Of a stretch of 64,000 bases of DNA, positions 22,421 through 35,257 are shown piece after piece. Within the stretch, counting starts at the first letter, position 1, and every line of letters begins with the position of its first letter. The stretch is taken from positions 3,443,501-3,507,500 of the forward strand of contig JAIOJX010000001.1 of assembly GCA_022376925.1 (NCBI GenBank). Reading direction: 5' to 3'. The notes under the pieces are model-generated. The model was not told where the DNA came from. It ran no database searches and worked only from the letters and a program-made list of their open reading frames with translations. A program made the translations under genes and the position numbers. The stretch comes from Tragulus kanchil. Lineage: Eukaryota; Chordata; Mammalia; Artiodactyla; Tragulidae.

Positions 22421-22638
22421 CAAGAATATAGTCATTGCATATAATTAACTAACATATTCACATGAAAAAATTCAAATTATTTGAATATATAAGGACCCAG
22501 ACTATAGCCAAAGCATGCTGAAAGCTAGACCTCTTGCACCAAACAGCTACCAAGTTGTGAATGCGAAGAAAAGTTCTTGAAGGAAATTAAAAGTGCTGCT
22601 ACTCCAGTGAACACACAATTGATAAGAAAACAAAACAC

Positions 22639-22946
22639 GGGCTTCCCTGGTGGTCCAGTGGGTAGGGACACCACCTTGCAGTGCAAGGGGTGCCGGTTCA
22701 ATCCCTGGCCTGGGAAGGTCCCACATGCCGCGGAGCAGCTGGACGGCTGTGTCCAATTACCGAGCCGGAGCTCTGGAGCGCATGCGCCCAGAGCTGGTGC
22801 TCTGCAACAACAGAGGCCACTGTGATGGGACGCCCACACGGGACGAAGAACAAAGATGGATGAAAATAGATAAATGAAAGACCAATAGAAGTGGCCCGCC
22901 CGCTCCCCTCCCTCCCCAACCCACCCCTCCAAAAATAAAGCATTTT
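22639..22946 (+). mobile_element. tRNA-headed SINE, duplicate of the 21555 copy
   Basis: Same element and flanks as 21555-21862, offset 1084. It differs at a few bases (for example CACTGTGATGG versus CACTGCAATGG). Confidence 0.9.
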
Positions 22947-24019
22947 AAGAAAACAAAACAGTATTATTGTTGATATGGAGAAAGTTTGAGTGGTCTGAGA
23001 AAGTCAACCCAGCCACATCATTCCCTTAAACCAGAGCCTAATCCAGAGCAAGGCCCTAGTTCTTCAATTCTATGAAGGCTGAGGGAGGTGAGGAAGGTGC
23101 AGAAGAAGAAAAGTGTGAAGCTGGAAGAGGCTGGTCCATGAAGTTTAAGGAAAGAAGCTCTCCTTATAACATGAAAGTGCAAGGTGACAACAAGCGCTGA
23201 TGTAGAAGCTGCAGCAAGTTATCCAGAAGACGTAGCTAAGGCTATTCATGAAGGTGGCTGCCCCAAACAACAGATTTTCAACATAGATGAAATAGCCTTC
23301 TATTGGAAGAAGCTAGAAGCTGTTTAAGCTGTATGAAACCTGTTCTTTACTCTAGAGGGAAAACCTCCAGGAAATGGGTTGCAGTTATCTAAGCATTTTG
23401 AAGGCAATTCACTGCTGTTCCCAAATAAACCCATCTTTGCTGGAGAAACATTAGGCAATGTATTTGTTTTAGGTCAGCACAAGGATACAGTCATTGAATA
23501 TATTCAAGAATATAGTCATTGCATATAATTAACTAACATATTCACATGAAAAAATTCAAATTATTTGAATATATAAGGACCCAGACTATAGCCAAAACTG
23601 GCAGTAACCTGTTTTCATATGAGGTAAGAATGATTTTTACTTTTTAAAAAGACTGTAAAACAAAGACTATACTATAGAGACTTTATATAGACTGCAAAGC
23701 CTAAAATGTTTACTATTGGGTCTTTTTCAGAAAAATGCTTTTCAGTCTATGGAATATATTCAAGAAAAGTGTTTCTTAAGACATGATTTTGATGAATCAA
23801 TGAATCTGGCTGAAGCTTTTACATTGGTCATTCTATAATTCAATTTTGGATGAAATAATTTTTTGCAATTTGGCCACTAGACAAATTGACCATTTACCTG
23901 AAAGTTTTTGTAAGAATTTGTTTCTGATGAATTCATCTGGGGCTGGCCATGACTTCTCCCAAATGAAAGACTATGAGTGAACAGACATGTCACAATTTGA
24001 AAAAAAAAAAAAACAAATA

Positions 24020-24130
24020 GGTAAAAGATATCTTTCCCTCAGCCACTGGATTTTCTCTGCCATGGCCCACACTCTGTCTGTGGAGTGTGCTTTCTCTGAA
24101 TCTGAATAAATCCATTTTTTACTTAAAAAA
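24020..24130 (+). mobile_element. Possible LTR 3' fragment
   Basis: CCTCAGCCACTGGATTTTCT, CTGTGGAGTGTGCTTTCTCT and AATAAATCCATTTTTTACTT resemble the polyadenylation end of a retroviral LTR. Short and unassigned. Confidence 0.35.
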
Positions 24131-24540
24131 AAAAAATTTCTTTCCCTCAAATAACTATGGAAGCCAGTGGAAAAGAGAGTCCCATCAAAGAATCCCCTTC
24201 TAGTCTCAGCTAGGAAAGATCTTGATAGATTTGAAATTGTTAAAGATTATATAGTTTCCTGTGAACAAAGAGACAACAAGTTCACCCTCCTTTAAAAAAA
24301 AAAGTGTTAGCATTTGAATATTGAAACACTTTCTGAGTGACTGCTTCCAGAAATATTTTTGAATTAAGTAATCATTTTCAGTCTCAAAAAGGTTTTCTTT
24401 CTCTTTTTATTGATGGGAAGGGCAAAATATGATATTTTATTCAGATACTCTGGATGGAAGGAGTGCATGATCTGAATCTATGAGACTTCTCCACTAAGTA
24501 AATTCATACTGTTGACTATGCTATATTAAAGACCCTAGCA

Positions 24541-24868
24541 GGGCTTCCCTGGTGGTTCAGTGGGTAAGGACACCTCCTTACAGTGCAAGGGGCGCCAGTT
24601 CAGTCCCTGGCCTGGGAAGATCCCACGTGCCGCGGAGCGGCTGGATCAATGTGTCCAATTACCGAGCCGGAGCTCTGGAGCGCATGCGCCCAGAGCTGGT
24701 GCTCTGCGACAACAGAGGCCACTGCGATGAGAGACCCACACGGGCCAAAGAACAAAGATACATGAAAATAGACAAATGAAAGACCAATAGAAGTAGCCCA
24801 CCTGCTCCCCTCCCTCCCCACCCCACCCCCCCAAAATAAATAAATAAATAAATCTTAAAAAAAAATAA
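24541..24868 (+). mobile_element. tRNA-headed SINE, GAGCCGGAGCTCT-type, with TSD
   Basis: Head GGGCTTCCCTGGTGGTTCAG, body ACCGAGCCGGAGCTCTGGA, end CAATAGAAGTAGCCC, then a C-rich tail and (TAAA)n. Flanking direct repeats AAAGACCCTAGCA (left) and AAAGGCCCTAGCA (right) differ at one base. The D7 duplicate is at about 25739-26060. Confidence 0.9.
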
Positions 24869-25738
24869 TAAAGGCCCTAGCAGGTTTTAGGTTCAAACTC
24901 TGGCAAAAAGGACATGCATTTTCTGATCCATTACTACACGTTAAAAAGAGTAGAGCAGGAGAATGTCTGGGCTGTGTGTGTGTGCGTGAGTGTGTGTGTT
25001 GGCGTGAGGTGGGTAGATAGGCAGAAAATGAAAAAAGATCACTTGGGAAATGCTCGACTCTGCTCTTAGAATTCAGACCCTGAGCACCACATCCCTCACT
25101 GCTCCCTGGCCAAAGTGCAAACAAGACTGGTGCCCATCAGAGAATGACATAGGTTATGCAAATCAAATAGCACCTTCCATTCTTCCTGTTTAAGCTACTG
25201 ATAGAGATTCTTGGAGATTTAAGAATTGTACTGTCTGTGTGGGCTGATATATATCTGATGTGAGGCTAATATATCTAAGCTGATATTAGACTTGAACTTA
25301 TATAGTATAACTTCTTATGTATTACAGAATAAGGTAATAGTCCAGTTTATTTGACATATTAGAATATGAAGATGGAAAACAAAATGTTGAGTTTCAACTA
25401 TTTAAAACGTGGGGTCATTTTAAAACTATTGAGTAGGTACTTAACTTTCTTCACATAGATAAGAAAAGTCACTCCCTGTCTTAGTCACGTGTTAACAGGC
25501 TTGCTTCCAAATACTACTCATGCACAACTAAAAGGGAACACAATTCCAATGCCCCAACCCTCCTATATTTCAGTGTTTTACAAAGGACAGTTTTCTTTCT
25601 CTTTTTATTGATGGGAAGGGCAAAATATGATATTTTATTCAGATACTCTGGATGGAAGGAGTGCATGATCTGAATCTATGAGACTTCTCCACTAAGTAAA
25701 TTCATACTGTTGACTATGCTATATTAAAGACCCTAGCA

Positions 25739-26060
25739 GGGCTTCCCTGGTGGTTCAGTGGGTAAGGACACCTCCTTACAGTGCAAGGGGCGCCAGTTCA
25801 GTCCCTGGCCTGGGAAGATCCCACGTGCCGCGGAGCAGCTGGACCGATGTGTCCAATTACTGAGCCGGAGCTCTGGAGCACATGCGCCCAGAGCCGGTGC
25901 TCTGCGATAACAGAGGCCCACATGGGCCAAAGAACAAAGACAGATGAAAATAGACAAATAAAAAGACCAACAGAAGTAGCCCACCTGCTCCCCTCCCTCC
26001 TCACCCCACCCCCCAAAATAAATAAATAAATAAATCTTAAAAAAAATAATAAAGGCCCTA
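25739..26060 (+). mobile_element. tRNA-headed SINE, duplicate of the 24541 copy
   Basis: Same insertion as 24541 with identical flanks, but with a short deletion in the GAGGCC...CACATGGGCC region and other base changes. Part of D7. Confidence 0.88.
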
Positions 26061-26771
26061 GCAGGTTTTAGGTTCAAACTCTGGCAAAAAGGACATGCAT
26101 TTTCTGATCCATTACTACACGTTAAAAAGAGTAGAGCAGGAGAATGTCTGGGCTGTGTGTGTGTGTGTGTGTGTGTGTGTTGGCGTGAGGTGGGTAGATA
26201 GGCAGAAAATGAAAAAAGATCACTTGGGAAATGCTCGACTCTGCTCTTAGAATTCAGACCCTGAGCACCACATCCCTCACTGCTCCCTGGCCAAAGTGCA
26301 AACAAGACTGGTGCCCATCAGAGAATGACATAGGTTATGCAAATCAAATAGCACCTTCCATTCTTCCTGTTTAAGCTACTGATAGAGATTCTTGGAGATT
26401 TAAGAATTGTACTGTCTGTGTGGGCTGATATATATCTGATGTGAGGCTAATATATCTAAGCTGATATTAGACTTGAACTTATATAGTATAACTTCTTATG
26501 TATTACAGAATAAGGTAATAGTCCAGTTTATTTGACATATTAGAATATGAAGATGGAAAACAAAATGTTGAGTTTCAACTATTTAAAACGTGGGGTCATT
26601 TTAAAACTATTGAGTAGGTACTTAACTTTCTTCACATAGATAAGAAAAGTCACTCCCTGTCTTAGTCACGTGTTAACAGGCTTGCTTCCAAATACTACTC
26701 ATGCACAACTAAAAGGGAACACAATTCCAATGCCCCAACCCTCCTATATTTCAGTGTTTTACAAAGGACAG

Positions 26772-28200
26772 TATTCAAATTGGCAAATTTCCAGCAAAGG
26801 CTCACTCCATTCATTTCATAGAAAATATCACTCTCTAAAGGGCCAGTTGGAGCTTCTCTAATGTGCTTTTTTGGTTATGCAAGTTTTTCCACAAACACAT
26901 TAAAAGAGGAAAAACACCTAATGGCATCAGTGGTATTTCCTTGCCAGAATGGAAAAAACATGAAATGCACAATATTCATAACACTTCGAAAGTATCTACA
27001 AATCATCAACAAGGCAAAAATCCTAGTCCAACATCCCCTGTATCTCAAAAGGCAAGTGATCTGTGATGAGAAATGCTGTGATGTCAAAGAATAAACAGAA
27101 AACAGATGAACGTCAACAAAACAGAAACTCCATTGCTATGAAAATACGGTAGGCCATCAGTCACCAAAACGTTTCTTTGCAGGGTGTTATCATCGTACAA
27201 AGAACATTGCTGTTAACAAAACTTAGAGCTTTTCAAAAACTATTAACATTGAAATTGCTCTTATCAATTGTAAATCTAATAAGACAGTCTAATGATTTTA
27301 TGCTTTTAGATGACCAAAATTATTTGTCATGTAGCTGAAGATGCAATACCGGTAAGGTAGAGGTCACATAAACACAATGAAAAATCTAAAACCCAGAATC
27401 CTGAGATTGCACCCTTTCTTCTATCTTTTCTTTAATGTCTGACCTTCTCAAGGACCAGGTTCGATACACACCAATAGGACAGGATGATTTAAATAGTTCG
27501 AGGGCTATTTCCTTCATAAGCTGGGTTCATAGGTAGCTCTGTGCACTTAATAATGTCTTTATGGCTGAGTAAGAATTGACTACATTTTTTTTCGTTTGTT
27601 TTGCAGCATGGCTTATAGGATCTTTGTCCCCTGACCAGGGACTGAACTCAGGTCCTCGGCAGTGCAAGTCCAGAGTTCTAACCACTGGACTGCCAAGGAA
27701 CTCCTAGGATTGAATATGGTTTTAAATTGCAGCTATTCTATATTTGTAAGTACTTCCTAGTTGATAATAACCTGACTTTGCATAGTATTTTAAAAAGCAT
27801 ACACATTTCATTCACTTATCAAAGCAGATATGCCTCATTTCCTGATTTCATGGGCATGCACATTCTGCAGTAATTATCCTCACCATTTACAGGTAAAGAA
27901 CATGAGACTTAATGAGGCTTCTCTAAGATCACACAAGCTGTAATTGGCCAAGCCAAGAAAAAAAAAAAAAAAAAACAGAAACAAGTATTATACCTTAGAA
28001 AAATCCTAATCCTATGTTTTGGTTTTTGTTTTGCAAAAACTACACCACAAGACTTCCACAATATTTGTCAAAAGTGGCAGGAGGCAGTGTGGAGTAGGAT
28101 TAGCCAAGTGACCTACAGAGGAGGAGCAGAGAGCCCGGACCAAGGCTTCGCAGGGCAGTAAAAGACAGGAGGAAATAAGGGTAGATTATTCTAGTATGGC
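26772..28200. other. Intron segment: reverse tRNA-SINE, MIR, poly-A
   Basis: A reverse tRNA-headed SINE lies at about 27600-27705 (ends CCACTGGACTGCCAAGGAAC, GACCAGGGACTGAACTCAGG). A MIR-like piece lies at about 27830-27950, followed by a 19-bp A run at about 27959. The remaining sequence shows no gene. Confidence 0.6.
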
Positions 28201-28329
28201 CACCTCCAGTGATTGTACCAGAGCAGGGGCCAGCTGGTGTGTTCCCACTTCTTCCCCCACAACTACTCACACCTCTTGGCTGGAGTCCTCCCCAGGTCCT
28301 CTGGGTTCTAATCCTCCAATCTTCTCTGC

Positions 28330-28815
28330 CCTCCTCTCCTGCTTTGTCCCCTCCTGAACCTGCTCCAGCCACACTGGTTTCTCAGACACTCCTAACGTGC
28401 TCCTGCCTCGGGGCCTTTACACCTGCTCTTCCTCCCTGTCTGGCATATTTCCCCCTGAATCCACACCTTCCAGGTGTTAACTAAAAAGCCACCTTCTTGT
28501 TGAGGCCTGAGCTGGCCACGATCTATTGTGTTAACCATTTGCTGATATTACACCATCTCTTAAATGAAAGAATGTCAATTGCAGATGGCGACATCAAATA
28601 CAATTTAACTTTCCCTTACAACCTTCTCTGTGTCTCTTCAGTGCTTACTATTTCCCCTTGGCCCTCCTCAACTGTCTAACTTATTCTGATCTATTGACTG
28701 ATTTTCTTTCTCTTTCACTAGAATATAAGCTCTCCAGGAAGATAAGGATTTTTGTTCACTGCTGTATCCTCAGAAACCCCCACATAGTAGGTGCTACATA
28801 TTTGCTGCATGATTA
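28330..28815 (+). mobile_element. L2 LINE fossil, 3' end
   Basis: Motif order typical of L2: TGCCTCGGGGCCTTTACACC, TCTGGCATATTTCCCCC, later ACTAGAATATAAGCTCTCCA, and the terminal CCACATAGTAGGTGCTACAT. No ORF survives. Confidence 0.75.
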
Positions 28816-28849
28816 ACTTTCATTGGGCTGAAGTGATGAGACTGAGCAA

Positions 28850-31010
28850 GCTAGATATCGAGTGTTAGAGAAGCCAAAGCAAACAGCATGTGATACAATG
28901 GGGTACAGGGCCCTTACTCTGGTCAAAATGAGGCAGATATAGGGATGAAGTCAGTACAGAATAGTACAAAGCCTCCATACAACAAAACCTCACTAATTAG
29001 GACCCCATATGTCTTTGCAAGATTCTCCTTATAGCTTTGTACAAGATAATGCTTCACAGAAACAAGCTGAAAGGGGAATTCACCAGGGATATTCTTTTTG
29101 GTGAAGTTGCTGTCACATGGAGTCTCCCCAGGGACCACCTCTGTAATAGAGTTTCTGAAGACTCCAAACAAAGAGAAGACTTAGTAGAACCCCTGGAAAT
29201 ATTTATCATCTGATTTTCCAGTGTTATCTACTCTACCTCTGGGGAAGAAGGTACTACCTTTGTCAAAAAAGTCAGGGCTAATCAGTGTGATCTCTTGCCA
29301 TACCAATTCCTCTCTCGCTCGCTACATTAAAGATGACATAAATTAAAATAAAAAATGTTTTCTCAAAGTAATGTCCTCAATCAAGAACTTTCCAAAGACT
29401 CCTGGAGTTCTCTCCTTGGAAACCCATACCAGCCACAGCTCCTGAAAGTGATGTCCTAACAGAAATGAGCCCAGGAGAATCTGGGTGCCAATTCCAGTTC
29501 TATTGCTTAGCCAACTGTGTGACTTTGGGCAAACCATACGTCTTCTGTGACTGCGCTTTATTATCTTTACAATAGGTCTAAAACCTACGATAACAACTTG
29601 TGGAGAGTAAGTCAATAAACATGAAATCACTTCGTGAGGAATAAAGTACAGGGTGCACGTCTATTAAGGTGATACTATGACAGAACTTTGGGTCTCACGC
29701 ATAGAAACTAAGCATAGTTCCATGCTTCCTTTGACTCTAAGGGAAGTTCCAGAAGCATCTGGGGAGTTCTAGGTCCCTATGACCTTTGTGCCTGATTACT
29801 TTTTCAACGATCCCTTAGACCATAAAAGGGAACATATTATCAATGACTGCTCAGGGTACCTACAAACTAATGCCTGAAATGCATCTCTTCTTGTTGTTAT
29901 CTAAAATATCCTGAGGACAAATAAACTAAAAAAGGGGTTTCAGGGTACCTACGAACTAGATATCGAGCCAAAGCAAACAGCATGTGATACAATGGGGTAC
30001 AGGGCCCTTACTCTGGTCAAAATGAGGCAGATATAGGGATGAAGTCAGTACAGAATAGTACAAAGCCTCCATACAACAAAACCTCACTAATTAGGACCCC
30101 ATATGTCTTTGCAAGATTCTCCTTATAGCTTTGTACAAGATAATGCTTCACAGAAACAAGCTGAAAGGGGAATTCACCAGGGATATTCTTTTTGGTGAAG
30201 TTGCTGTCACATGGAGTCTCCCCAGGGACCACCTCTGTAATAGAGTTTCTGAAGACTCCAAACAAAGAGAAGACTTAGTAGAACCCCTGGAAATATTTAT
30301 CATCTGATTTTCCAGTGTTATCTACTCTACCTCTGGGGAAGAAGGTACTACCTTTGTCAAAAGTGTCAGGGCTAATCAGTGTGATCTCTTGCCATACCAA
30401 TTCCTCTCTCGCTCGCTACATTAAAGATGACATAAATTAAAATAAAAAATGTTTTCTCAAAGTAATGTCCTCAATCAAGAACTTTCCAAAGACTCCTGGA
30501 GTTCTCTCCTTGGAAACCCATACCAGCCACAGCTCCTGAAAGTGATGTCCTAACAGAAATGAGCCCAGGAGAATCTGGGTGCCAATTCCAGTTCTATTGC
30601 TTAGCCAACTGTGTGACTTTGGGCAAACCATACGTCTTCTGTGACTGCGCTTTATTATCTTTACAATAGGTCTAAAACCTACGATAACAACTTGTGGAGA
30701 GTAAGTCAATAAACATGAAATCACTTCGTGAGGAATAAAGTACAGGGTGCACGTCTATTAAGGTGATACTATGACAGAACTTTGGGTCTCACGCATAGAA
30801 ACTAAGCATAGTTCCATGCTTCCTTTGACTCTAAGGGAAGTTCCAGAAGCATCTGGGGAGTTCTAGGTCCCTATGACCTTTGTGCCTGATTACTTTTTCA
30901 ACGATCCCTTAGACCATAAAAGGGGAACATATTATCAATGACTGTTCAGGGTACCTACAAACTAATGCCTGAAATGCATCTCTTCTTGTTGTTATCTGAA
31001 AATATCCTGA
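28850..31010. repeat. Tandem duplication D8 (about 1.09 kb x2)
   Basis: Copy 1 is about 28850-29940 and copy 2 about 29955-31010 (offset 1094). The junction at 29925-29960 is scrambled: short pieces of both ends (CAGGGTACCTACGAACTAGATA) are recombined. A MIR (about 29480-29635) is doubled. Copy 2 overlaps D9. Confidence 0.93.
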
Positions 31011-32850
31011 GGACAAATAATAAGTCTATGAGAAAAAAAAAAAGGCAATATTGGTTCACACTGAGCTGTATTTGTAAAGTTTCATGACATGAAACGGATT
31101 ATCATTTTGATAGAATCAATCAATGAGTCCCTGAGCAGATGTTCATTTCTACCTGTGCAATGTCAAGCTCTGTGCTAAACAGGGATGAGGCTGACAGGTC
31201 CTTCTTTATAGACCTCAGAGTAGTGGATGAGCCAGGTCCATCAACAGCTCATGAGGTGAGACCTGAGGCGGTTGGAACTAGTGTTGGAGAAGAGGACAGG
31301 GATGAGAGGGAAGTAGGGACAGCTGGAATTCAACAGAATTTTCTTCATCAAATCCATCAGTTATTTCCTAAGTGTGATTTTTCCATCTTACTGTCTACAT
31401 GATGAACAATCTATTGTCCGATGCTTGAAGAAACTGTAGGCATATTAACTAAAGTATTAAAATATATAACATTATGGTGTATCCATCCAATAATGATAAT
31501 TTCTGACTATATTAGAAAGGATATGATTTTAAAGCTTTTCTTATATTAAGGGAAGACCAAATGGCATAGATGAAATAGCTGGCTTATTTCTGCATCAGAT
31601 TATTTTTCATCCAATTAAATTCCACTTAAAAATAAAATGCAGGTCTCTTCAGTTTCTGAACCCTCACTCTGAAGATTTGCCATAAGGATCTACTAACTGA
31701 CACAACATTCATTACCCAAACCTACTAAACAAATCTGTTTTAACTTTCAGAGCCGTGTACCCTCGGGTGAAATTCAACTTCGTGAGGAATAAAGTAAACA
31801 GGGGGTGAAAACGTCTTAATTAAGGTGCACGTCTATTAAGGTGATACTATGACAGAACTTTGGGTCTCACGCATAGAAACTAAGCATAGTTCCATGCTTC
31901 CTTTGACTCTAAGGGAAGTTCCAGAAGCATCTGGGGAGTTCTAGGTCCCTATGACCTTTGTGCCTGATTACTTTTTCAACGATCCCTTAGACCATAAAAG
32001 GGGAACATATTATCAATGACTGTTCAGGGTACCTACAAACTAATGCCTGAAATGCATCTCTTCTTGTTGTTATCTGAAAATATCCTGAGGACAAATAATA
32101 AGTCTATGAGAAAAAAAAAAAGGCAATATTGGTTCACACTGAGCTGTATTTGTAAAGTTTCATGACATGAAACGGATTATCATTTTGATAGAATCAATCA
32201 ATGAGTCCCTGAGCAGATGTTCATTTCTACCTGTGCAATGTCAAGCTCTGTGCTAAACAGGGATGAGGCTGACAGGTCCTTCTTTATAGACCTCAGAGTA
32301 GTGGATAAGCCAGGTCCATCAACAGCTCATGAGGTGAGACCTGAGGCGGTTGGAACTAGTGTTGGAGAAGAGGACAGGGATGAGAGGGAAGTAGGGACAG
32401 CTGGAATTCAACAGAATTTTCTTCATCAAATCCATCAGTTATTTCCTAAGTGTGATTTTTCCATCTTACTGTCTACATGATGAACAATCTATTGTCCGAT
32501 GCTTGAAGAAACTGTAGGCATATTAACTAAAGTATTAAAATATATAACATTATGGTGTATCCATCCAATAATGATAATTTCTGACTATATTAGAAAGGAT
32601 ATGATTTTAAAGCTTTTCTTATATTAAGGGAAGACCAAATGGCATAGATGAAATAGCTGGCTTATTTCTGCATCAGATTATTTTTCATCCAATTAAATTC
32701 CACTTAAAAATAAAATGCAGGTCTCTTCAGTTTCTGAACCCTCACTCTGAAGATTTGCCATAAGGATCTACTAACTGACACAACATTCATTACCCAAACC
32801 TACTAAACAAATCTGTTTTAACTTTCAGAGTCGTGTACCCTCGGGTGAAA
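30722..32850. repeat. Tandem duplication D9 (about 1.08 kb x2), overlaps D8
   Basis: Copy 1 is about 30722-31775 and copy 2 about 31779-32850 (offset 1078). At the junction, copy 2's first 40 bases contain an insertion-like scramble (GGGGGTGAAAACGTCTTAATTAAGG) before the sequence resumes. The stretch 29630-29925 thus occurs in three versions through D8 and D9. Confidence 0.93.
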
Positions 32851-34417
32851 GGATATGGTTCGCTGCTATTGTAGCTCAGTATACTCTCATAGAATAGCGC
32901 CTAGAGCTCATGACGTTTAAACACAGTATGCCTTATAGATATCCTCTCTCCCACCATATGTAGTAAATGGTCTTCTAATAAAGTAGAGGAACTAATAAAG
33001 GAGATAGGTAAGCCCAAAGAAGCAACTGCACTACAAGAACCGTTGGTAATGATAAAGCACATTAAGAAGGTTGAATGGCAGTTAGTGTTAAACTTGGTTA
33101 TGTTCGTGTCCCTAACTCCTATGACCCATACATGCAATGGTGAATATTTACAAGAAATTTGAGACTTTGCAAAAAAAAAAAACAAACCTCTTGCTGGGCA
33201 AGTGAGTGTGATGGTGGCATGGGTAGGCCTGTGACACACTACACACAATTACAAACTCAGCCTAGTGTTAGCAAGAGCTGTAGGACACCAAACAAAGGGA
33301 ATGCAAACAGACTGCCACTATGAGCTCTGGTTTTCATCCCATGGCTCTGTGTGTAACTTCAGACAATGGCTCTTTGCCAAACACTTGTGAGCCCTGCTGC
33401 CAGAAAGTGAAGATTCTCCTCTGTTCCTCAGAGCCAGACACAGATGAGCCTCAGACATTTCCTGTTTAACTCATTTCTTCACCAGCTCTTTCTTTCTTAC
33501 TTCATTCCACCACCAAAGAGTAACAGAGACCATGGCCTCCAGCTCCTACCACCAGACCTCACACAAACATGCTTTCAATCAGAAAAATCCTCTCATAACA
33601 TCATCGTGTTTGTTTTATTTTTCTAAGTATTACTGGCATCAGGCTCATTCTTACTGTGTTATTTTGTTATTTATCTGCATTTCCACACGCACTGTGATGT
33701 AGAAGGAAAGTGTGACGCATTCTCAGTATCCTACACGGAGCAAGCAGTGCCTCATACTATGGCTTCCTACAGACAAAATACCCACTAATGAGCTTATCAA
33801 ACATGAAAAGACTAGACAGTATTGCAAATAATTTCTATTTTGTAAAAATTCTTGGTAGATTTTTAATAGGCATATTAAGGGGTTTTAGTGATCTCTAGCA
33901 AGTTGGTATTTTCCTATGGGTTAGGAGTGCATTTTATTTTTCCCATTCAAAATAATGGAATTATTCCCTTTGTTCTCTGAAAATTTGTTAACAAACAAAT
34001 GTTAAAGAATAGATTAGATTCACAAAAAAGAGGAACACCTGTGCAAAAGCACTTATTAACACAATGCTTATTTGTTCTTCTACCATTTAAAGTGCTTCAA
34101 GAAAAAGAAGTAATCAAGTTCATTTGTAAAGGTATTGTCTTAATTTGAAAGCAATTAAATGTCTGTGTCAGTTAAGGTTGTTCTATTTATTGCTTTATTT
34201 CTTTTATAGAAAGCCAATCACTTGTATTTATACTCACTTAAAAATGTGAACTATACTAGCTGGGGAAGGAAATTCAAACTAGTAGATTGCTCATCCAGAT
34301 TCAATTTGTTTCCAATTTGATGGAAAAGTAATCATAGATGTGATTTCTTTTGTTTCACTTTTGTTAAACAAAAATGTACCCTAGGTCTCCACTACTCACA
34401 ACAACAGAGCCTCTCAC
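32851..34417. other. Intron segment, no gene recognised
   Basis: Unique-looking AT-rich sequence. No SINE, LINE or exon could be assigned, apart from an A run at about 33171 and scattered low-similarity L1/L2 text. Confidence 0.45.
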
Positions 34418-34500
34418 CTGGTATTCTCAGAATGATCCTCGTCATCTGAATCTGAGATCACTACAGTATCTTCAGTGGACGGCTTTACGGTCAAAAGTCT
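34418..34500 (-). CDS. PASD1: PASD1 exon, Ser/Asp-rich (SDSDDED)
   Basis: The acceptor is a T16-type tract ending TTTCAG before 34500; the donor is GTGAGA after 34418. The length is 83 nt, phase 0 in and phase 2 out. It encodes RLLTVKPSTEDTVVISDSDD followed by EDHSENT. It joins in frame to the 37287-37414 exon, giving an order like human RTQLLQQLYTSKAV...LTQDSDEE. The SDSDDED stretch resembles a CK2-type acidic Ser site (inference). The phase-2 end does not fit the AEVEQ exon, so an intervening exon of length 3n+1 is expected. Confidence 0.8.
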
Positions 34501-34703
34501 CTGAAAAAAAAAAAAAAAACAACTGGCATTTTAGATACTTAAAATGTACTTACATAGTAAAAATACCTGACATATTTGTATAGGATGTAGGAAGTTTGAA
34601 AATCCAACTCATCTGTATATCATTGTGAGAAAGGCACTCGATTTTTCAGATGTGAATACTGAGGATTCTAGAATGATTACTGGTCAAAGAGGTACAACTA
34701 GTT

Positions 34704-34915
34704 GGCCTTTCCAGGCGGTGCTAGTGGTAAAGAACCCACCGGCCAATGCAGGAGACATAAGAGAGGGAGAGGGGTTCGATACCTGGGTCGGGAAGATCCC
34801 CTGGAGGTGGGCATGTCAGCCCACTCCAGTATTCTTGCCTGGAGAACCCGCTGGACAGAGGAGTCTGGTGGGCTACAGTCCATAGGGTTGCAAAGAGTTG
34901 GACACAACTGAAACG

Positions 34916-34920
<5 letters not shown>
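34704..34920 (+). mobile_element. Bov-tA SINE
   Basis: tRNA head (GGTAAAGAACCCACC, GGTTCGATACCTGGGTCGGG) plus Bov-A body (CCACTCCAGTATTCTTGCCT, GGCTACAGTCCATAGGG, GAGTTGGACACAACTGA). Followed directly by the CA microsatellite at 34921-34954. Confidence 0.93.

Positions 34921-34954
<34 letters not shown>
34921..34954 (+). repeat. (CA)17 microsatellite at a Bov-tA tail
   Basis: Seventeen AC/CA units directly at the 3' end of the Bov-tA copy, a common site of CA growth in ruminants. Confidence 0.97.
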
Positions 34955-34956
<2 letters not shown>

Positions 34957-35257
34957 ACAACTAGTAGACACAGGATCAAAGTAAATCCACTTCAAAGCTG
35001 AACTCTTTAGTTCACCACCCTTCCACTGCTACACAGCCACACTGTGACCAAAATCTTCCTCCAAAAAGCCCTCTTTTCTCACAAGATTTGTTCTTTGAAA
35101 TGACAACTAATTTGAAACAAATATCCCAGAAACCCAGAACAAAATTTGAATAGGTCACGAATAGAGTTCCCTGTGCCAAGAGGGGGCCTAGGGTGAGGGT
35201 GGAGTGTCAAATGAGATTTTTCTTTCTCAGATGGGGAGATAGATTTGGGGGTTGCTA

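Larger units (their letters stand above)
21423..23591. repeat. Tandem duplication D6 (1.08 kb x2)
   Basis: Copy 1 is about 21423-22506 and copy 2 about 22507-23591 (offset 1084). The two join at a shared AGCCAAAGC/AGCCAAAAC microhomology. The unit contains one SINE and one Tigger remnant, so each appears twice. Confidence 0.95.
24391..26771. repeat. Tandem duplication D7 (about 1.19 kb x2)
   Basis: Copy 1 is 24391-25590 and copy 2 25591-26771. The GT microsatellite is interrupted in copy 1 (about 24975-25003) but pure in copy 2 (about 26154-26180). The SINE in copy 2 lacks about 11 bp and has several substitutions. Copies diverge slightly more than in the other blocks. Confidence 0.94.

Noticed and set aside
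25733..26305. Minus-strand ORF of 190 codons
   Set aside because: It spans a reversed SINE, a GT microsatellite and intron; the counterpart in the other D7 copy is truncated, so no constraint is visible.
31139..31402. Plus-strand 87-codon ORF repeated at 32217 as a possible duplicated gene
   Set aside because: The repetition is due to D9; the sequence resembles an old LINE fragment, with no splice or homology support.
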